A DNA stretch of 8,354 nt from NCBI GenBank assembly GCA_021791995.1, contig JAJYVN010000086.1, positions 1 to 8,354 on the forward strand, read 5' to 3'. Shown piece by piece: positions 5,761-8,354 of the stretch. Origin of the DNA: Bacillota bacterium (GTDB taxonomy: Bacteria > Bacillota > Sulfobacillia > RBS10-35 > JAJYVN01). The notes beneath the pieces are model-generated. The model was not told the DNA's origin. It was given only the letters and a program-made list of their open reading frames with translations, and searched no databases. Within the stretch, counting starts at the first letter, position 1; each line of letters opens with the position of its first letter. The position numbers and the translations under genes were made by a program.

Positions 5761-5800
5761 GATCGGGCCATTATGCTCGGAGGTCCCTCCATCCCCGATC
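5761..5800. terminator. Nested inverted repeat between convergent genes, possible bidirectional terminator
   Basis: GATCGGG (5761-5767) pairs with CCCGATC (5794-5800), enclosing a smaller GGAG/CTCC stem (5779-5782 with 5787-5790). It lies in the 62-bp gap between the stop of the secreted-protein gene (5748) and the stop of panC (5811), where both transcripts should end. No T-tract is present. Confidence 0.35.
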
Positions 5801-5810
5801 TGCGGACCAG

Positions 5811-6689
5811 TCAGGGCAACTCCTCCTGCACGTCACTTCCATGGACGCGTAGGCAGAGATTGTCAAGGAGCCGCGTTGCTCCAAACCGCACCGCTACTAA
5901 CAGAAGCACCCGCCCCTCGATGGTCAGCAGTGGCTCGAGCCGCTCAGCGTCCACCATCGCGGCATAGTCCACCGTTCCAAGCGGTTCGGTGGCAAGTTCC
6001 GCGCGTAGCCGACTCTCCACCACCTGGGGGTCCCGCACCCCAAAGCGGATCCCGTCGCCCGCTTGCACCAACGCCCGGTGCAACACCGTCGCCGCCACCC
6101 GCTCCTGGATGGACAGATAGACATTGCGCGAGCTGAACGCCAGTCCGTCCGACTCTCGCACCGTCGGTCCAACCAGGAGTTGCACCGGCAAGAGCAGATC
6201 CCGCACCACTTGCCGCACCACCACCACCTGTTGCGCATCCTTACTACCAAAGACCGCCACATCCGGTGCGACCAAGGCCAGGAGCTTTGTGACCACCGTG
6301 GCGACACCCCGGAAGTGCGTCGGTCGCAGGCGTCCCTCAAACACCGTTGCCAAAGGACCCGGATCAACGGTCACCTCCGCTCTGCCGAATGGATACATCT
6401 CCTCCACCGTCGGAGCAAAGACCACGTCCACCCCGGCATCTTCCGCCAAGCGCAGGTCCCGTTCCAGATCGCGGGGATACCGGGAGAAGTCCTCCCCTGG
6501 GCCAAACTGCGTCGGATTAACGAACACACTCAGCACCACGCGGTCCGCAGCCTGGCGGCAAACGCCCACCAAGGACAGATGCCCCGCGTGCAGGGCTCCG
6601 AGTGTCGGCACAAACCCGACGCGGCGTTCCGCTCTTCGTTCGGTCGCAAGCCATGCACGAACCTCGGCGCACGTTTGCACGAGCTGCAT
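5811..6689 (-). CDS. panC: Pantothenate synthetase (pantoate--beta-alanine ligase)
   Basis: Encodes 292 residues, usual length for PanC. It condenses pantoate with beta-alanine using ATP, via a pantoyl-adenylate, giving pantothenate (vitamin B5) in the cytoplasm. The ATP-binding HxGH motif is in GFVPTLGALHAGHLSLV (His34 and His37). FVNPTQFGPGEDFSRYPRD and FGSKDAQQ form the nucleotide and pantoate pocket. VRESDGLAFSSRNVYLS is the KMSKS-like loop region. The C-terminus ends with TRLLDNL as in the family. Leu30 replaces the methionine of the usual PTMG motif, a conservative change. The ATG at 6689 shares its A-T base context with the panB stop as TGATG, a one-base overlap that implies translational coupling. 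Nothing suggests inactivity. Confidence 0.96.
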   Translation of the reverse strand: MQLVQTCAEVRAWLATERRAERRVGFVPTLGALHAGHLSLVGVCRQAADRVVLSVFVNPTQFGPGEDFSRYPRDLERDLRLAEDAGVDVVFAPTVEEMYPFGRAEVTVDPGPLATVFEGRLRPTHFRGVATVVTKLLALVAPDVAVFGSKDAQQVVVVRQVVRDLLLPVQLLVGPTVRESDGLAFSSRNVYLSIQERVAATVLHRALVQAGDGIRFGVRDPQVVESRLRAELATEPLGTVDYAAMVDAERLEPLLTIEGRVLLLVAVRFGATRLLDNLCLRVHGSDVQEELP

Positions 6690-7540
6690 CAGACCGGAGC
6701 CCCCCCACGGCCCCAGCTCTGGCCATCATGGGTGTGCTCGGGACCCGGAAAACGCCCATTGCGCACATCATCGGCATAGGAGGCCACTGCGTCGGTCAAA
6801 AGCCGTTCGCCGTCGATGTATTGCTTGGCAAAGCGCGGTGCCCGGCCCGAGAGGCCCAGGATGTCATGGAGCACGAGCACCTGTCCACTGCACCCGGGCC
6901 CTGCCCCGATGCCGATCGTAGGAATTCCCACAACCTGCGTGACCTCTTCGGCCAGGGGACCAGGGACCATCTCCAACACCACCGACCACGCCCCCGCTTC
7001 CGCCACAGCCTGCGCATCCTCGAGGAGGCGTGCCCGTCCATCGGCCCCAATCCCCTGCACGTGCGGACCACCCATCCGGTGAATGGACTGCGGGGTATAT
7101 CCGAGGTGTGCCATGATAGGGATACCCGAGGCGACCAAGTGGCGGATCGTAGGAGCCCAGAAGGAGCCTCCCTCCAGCTTGACCGACTGCGCGCCGGCCT
7201 GCAGGAGTCGGCCAGCACTCTGCACCGCCTCCGCGATCGACGGTTGGTAGGAGAGAAAGGGCATGTCGGCCACCAGAAGTGCGCGCGACACCCCGCGGGC
7301 CACCGCCTCGGTGTGGCGAACCATATCGGCCAGGGATACGGTAAGCGTCCCTGCCTGGCCTAAAACGACGTTTCCGAGGGAGTCCCCCACCAGGACCACA
7401 TCCACGCCAGCTTGATCGCAGATCCTCCCCGTCGGGAAGTCATAAGCGGTTACCACCACCAGTGGTGCACCCTCTGCCAGTCGCCGCAACACCGTCGGCA
7501 CCGTCGCCCTTCCGTGCCGTGCCTCTGTACGCTCGGCCAC
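6689..7540 (-). CDS. panB: 3-methyl-2-oxobutanoate hydroxymethyltransferase (ketopantoate hydroxymethyltransferase)
   Basis: Encodes 283 residues from a GTG at 7540, preceded by a strong GGGGGGAG six bases upstream. PanB transfers a hydroxymethyl group from 5,10-methylenetetrahydrofolate to 2-ketoisovalerate, the first committed pantothenate step. Visible family motifs are VTAYDFPTG, VGDSLGNV with metal ligand Asp53, ADMPFLSY with Asp92, KLEGG with Lys121 and Glu123, MAHLGYTPQ, the catalytic-region VLEMVPGPLA (Glu190), and PTIGIGAGP.CSGQVLVLHD. The C-terminal tail after about residue 265 is Gly/Pro/His-rich and low in conservation. The gene follows an ABC ATPase gene by 37 bp and is coupled to panC. 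A ketopantoate reductase and panD are not in the window. Confidence 0.97.
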   Translation of the reverse strand: MAERTEARHGRATVPTVLRRLAEGAPLVVVTAYDFPTGRICDQAGVDVVLVGDSLGNVVLGQAGTLTVSLADMVRHTEAVARGVSRALLVADMPFLSYQPSIAEAVQSAGRLLQAGAQSVKLEGGSFWAPTIRHLVASGIPIMAHLGYTPQSIHRMGGPHVQGIGADGRARLLEDAQAVAEAGAWSVVLEMVPGPLAEEVTQVVGIPTIGIGAGPGCSGQVLVLHDILGLSGRAPRFAKQYIDGERLLTDAVASYADDVRNGRFPGPEHTHDGQSWGRGGAPV

Positions 7541-7577
7541 GAGGCTCCCCCCTTCGCTCGCCCGCCAAGGCGTCCCC

Positions 7578-8354
7578 CTACGGACGCACCGTCCACTCCC
7601 CCACGTTCGGAGCCATCACCCCGTGGACCTTCCGCCACGCCTCCACCAGTTCCTGCGTAGGCTTCGCGCAGGGTGTATGGAGCACGGAGGAGACCGGTCC
7701 CGTCTCCACCACGCTACCCCCGGCCAGCACCAATGCCTGCCCACCCAGATGAAGACTCAACCCCACGTCGTGGGTGGCCACGACCAGAGAAAGCCCACGG
7801 GAGACTAGCTGGACCAATGTGTCGGCCAGCCCCCGAGCCGTGATCGTATCCAGCGCACTGGTGGGTTCATCCGCCAATAACACCATTGGATCGCCCGCCA
7901 GCGCTACCGCGAGGGCTGCACGCTGCGCAAGCCCCCCCGACAGCTCCTCCGGCAGGGCCCTCAGGATCGGGTCTGGGTCCGGACAACCGGCAAGGCGCAG
8001 CAGGGCCGTAGCGCGGAGCCGCGCTGCGCGCCCGGAGGCATACACGGAAGCCGCATCGGTGATCTGTCGCCCAACGCTCAGCGCGGGGTGCCATCCGCTC
8101 CATGGCCCCTGGGGCAGGTAGCCGATGCGCCGTCCCCGCGTCCGCGCGAGCATCGGGCCATCGAGCAGAGCACCATCCAAAAGGCACCGTCCGCAACGTT
8201 CTGCCGGAGCCAACCCGAGGATACCTGTGATCAGTGTGCTTTTGCCGCCCCCAGACGGTCCAAGGACACAGAGCACACCACCCTGATCCACGGAGACATC
8301 CACCGGTCCAACGCCATTCCCATTGGGGTAGCGAACGGAAAAGGCAGAGAGCTC
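7578..8354 (-). CDS. ABC transporter ATP-binding protein, NikD/DppD-like (partial, 5' end beyond window)
   Basis: The frame is open from the right edge, giving 258 residues, so only a few N-terminal residues should be missing. It begins LSAFSVRYPNGNGVG, the usual first strands of an ABC ATPase. Next come Walker A GPSGGGKST (about 32-40 of the visible part), a Q-loop in YLPQGPWSGWHPALSVGRQI, signature LSGGLAQR, Walker B VLLADEPTSALD and the switch histidine in VVATHDVGLSLHLG. The Q-loop form and the short C-terminus match the first ATPase of peptide/nickel importers (NikD, DppD, OppD type), without the long oligopeptide C-terminal domain. It would drive import with a second ATPase, permeases and a binding protein expected beyond the window. 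An internal GTG at 8303 is not the true start because it would cut off the first strands. It probably shares a transcript with panB and panC. Confidence 0.9.
   Translation of the reverse strand, partial: ELSAFSVRYPNGNGVGPVDVSVDQGGVLCVLGPSGGGKSTLITGILGLAPAERCGRCLLDGALLDGPMLARTRGRRIGYLPQGPWSGWHPALSVGRQITDAASVYASGRAARLRATALLRLAGCPDPDPILRALPEELSGGLAQRAALAVALAGDPMVLLADEPTSALDTITARGLADTLVQLVSRGLSLVVATHDVGLSLHLGGQALVLAGGSVVETGPVSSVLHTPCAKPTQELVEAWRKVHGVMAPNVGEWTVRP

Noticed and set aside
1..8354. CRISPR arrays, tRNA or rRNA genes, insertion sequences, prophage or defence genes
   Set aside because: No spaced direct repeats, cloverleaf-like segments, transposase motifs or terminal repeats were found by reading both strands.

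Overview
The window is 8.35 kb of chromosomal-type DNA from a moderately high-GC bacterium. Five of the eight starts look like GTG or have an equally good GTG choice, and Shine-Dalgarno sequences are strong and G-rich (GGGAGGG, GGGGGGAG). A BlaI/M56 gene pair, a lipoprotein-type signal and these ribosome sites fit a Gram-positive-like organism, possibly a thermophilic or acidophilic Firmicute. This taxonomic call is a guess: there is no rRNA or tRNA to anchor it. I found no mobile element, CRISPR array or RNA gene. Coding density is high and every gene looks intact except the two cut by the window edges.

Positions 1-2083, redox and sensing block. On the minus strand a BlaI/MecI-type repressor overlaps the start of a membrane protein that runs off the left edge. 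The membrane protein is most likely the M56/BlaR1-type sensor protease. Divergent from blaI is a membrane-anchored TlpA/ResA-like redoxin (CSTC). Between them lie overlapping divergent promoters, a perfect 19-bp dyad that is a good BlaI operator candidate, and a long hairpin just ahead of the redoxin ribosome site. The redoxin converges, with only 4 bp between stop codons, on a cytoplasmic thioredoxin-fold protein (WCGDC). No beta-lactamase is visible, so the apparent target of this sensor/repressor pair is a thiol redoxin.

Positions 2084-4779. A 244-bp spacer holds a -35/-10 pair for the WCGDC gene and a GC-rich set of mutually exclusive hairpins. Next is a 766-residue ClC chloride channel/transporter on the minus strand. 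It has a CBS pair and two tandem TrkA-C-like domains. The gating glutamate is present but the internal proton glutamate is replaced by valine. A 151-bp divergent spacer separates it from the next gene.

Positions 4780-5748. A secreted protein or lipoprotein of unknown function on the plus strand looks like a TIM-barrel, glycoside-hydrolase-like protein.

Positions 5749-8354. After a dyad-rich convergent spacer, a minus-strand operon reads from the right edge: a NikD/DppD-like ABC ATPase (5' end missing), then panB, then panC. panB and panC overlap by one base (TGATG). Together they make pantothenate, the coenzyme A precursor, from 2-ketoisovalerate, given beta-alanine and a ketopantoate reductase encoded elsewhere.
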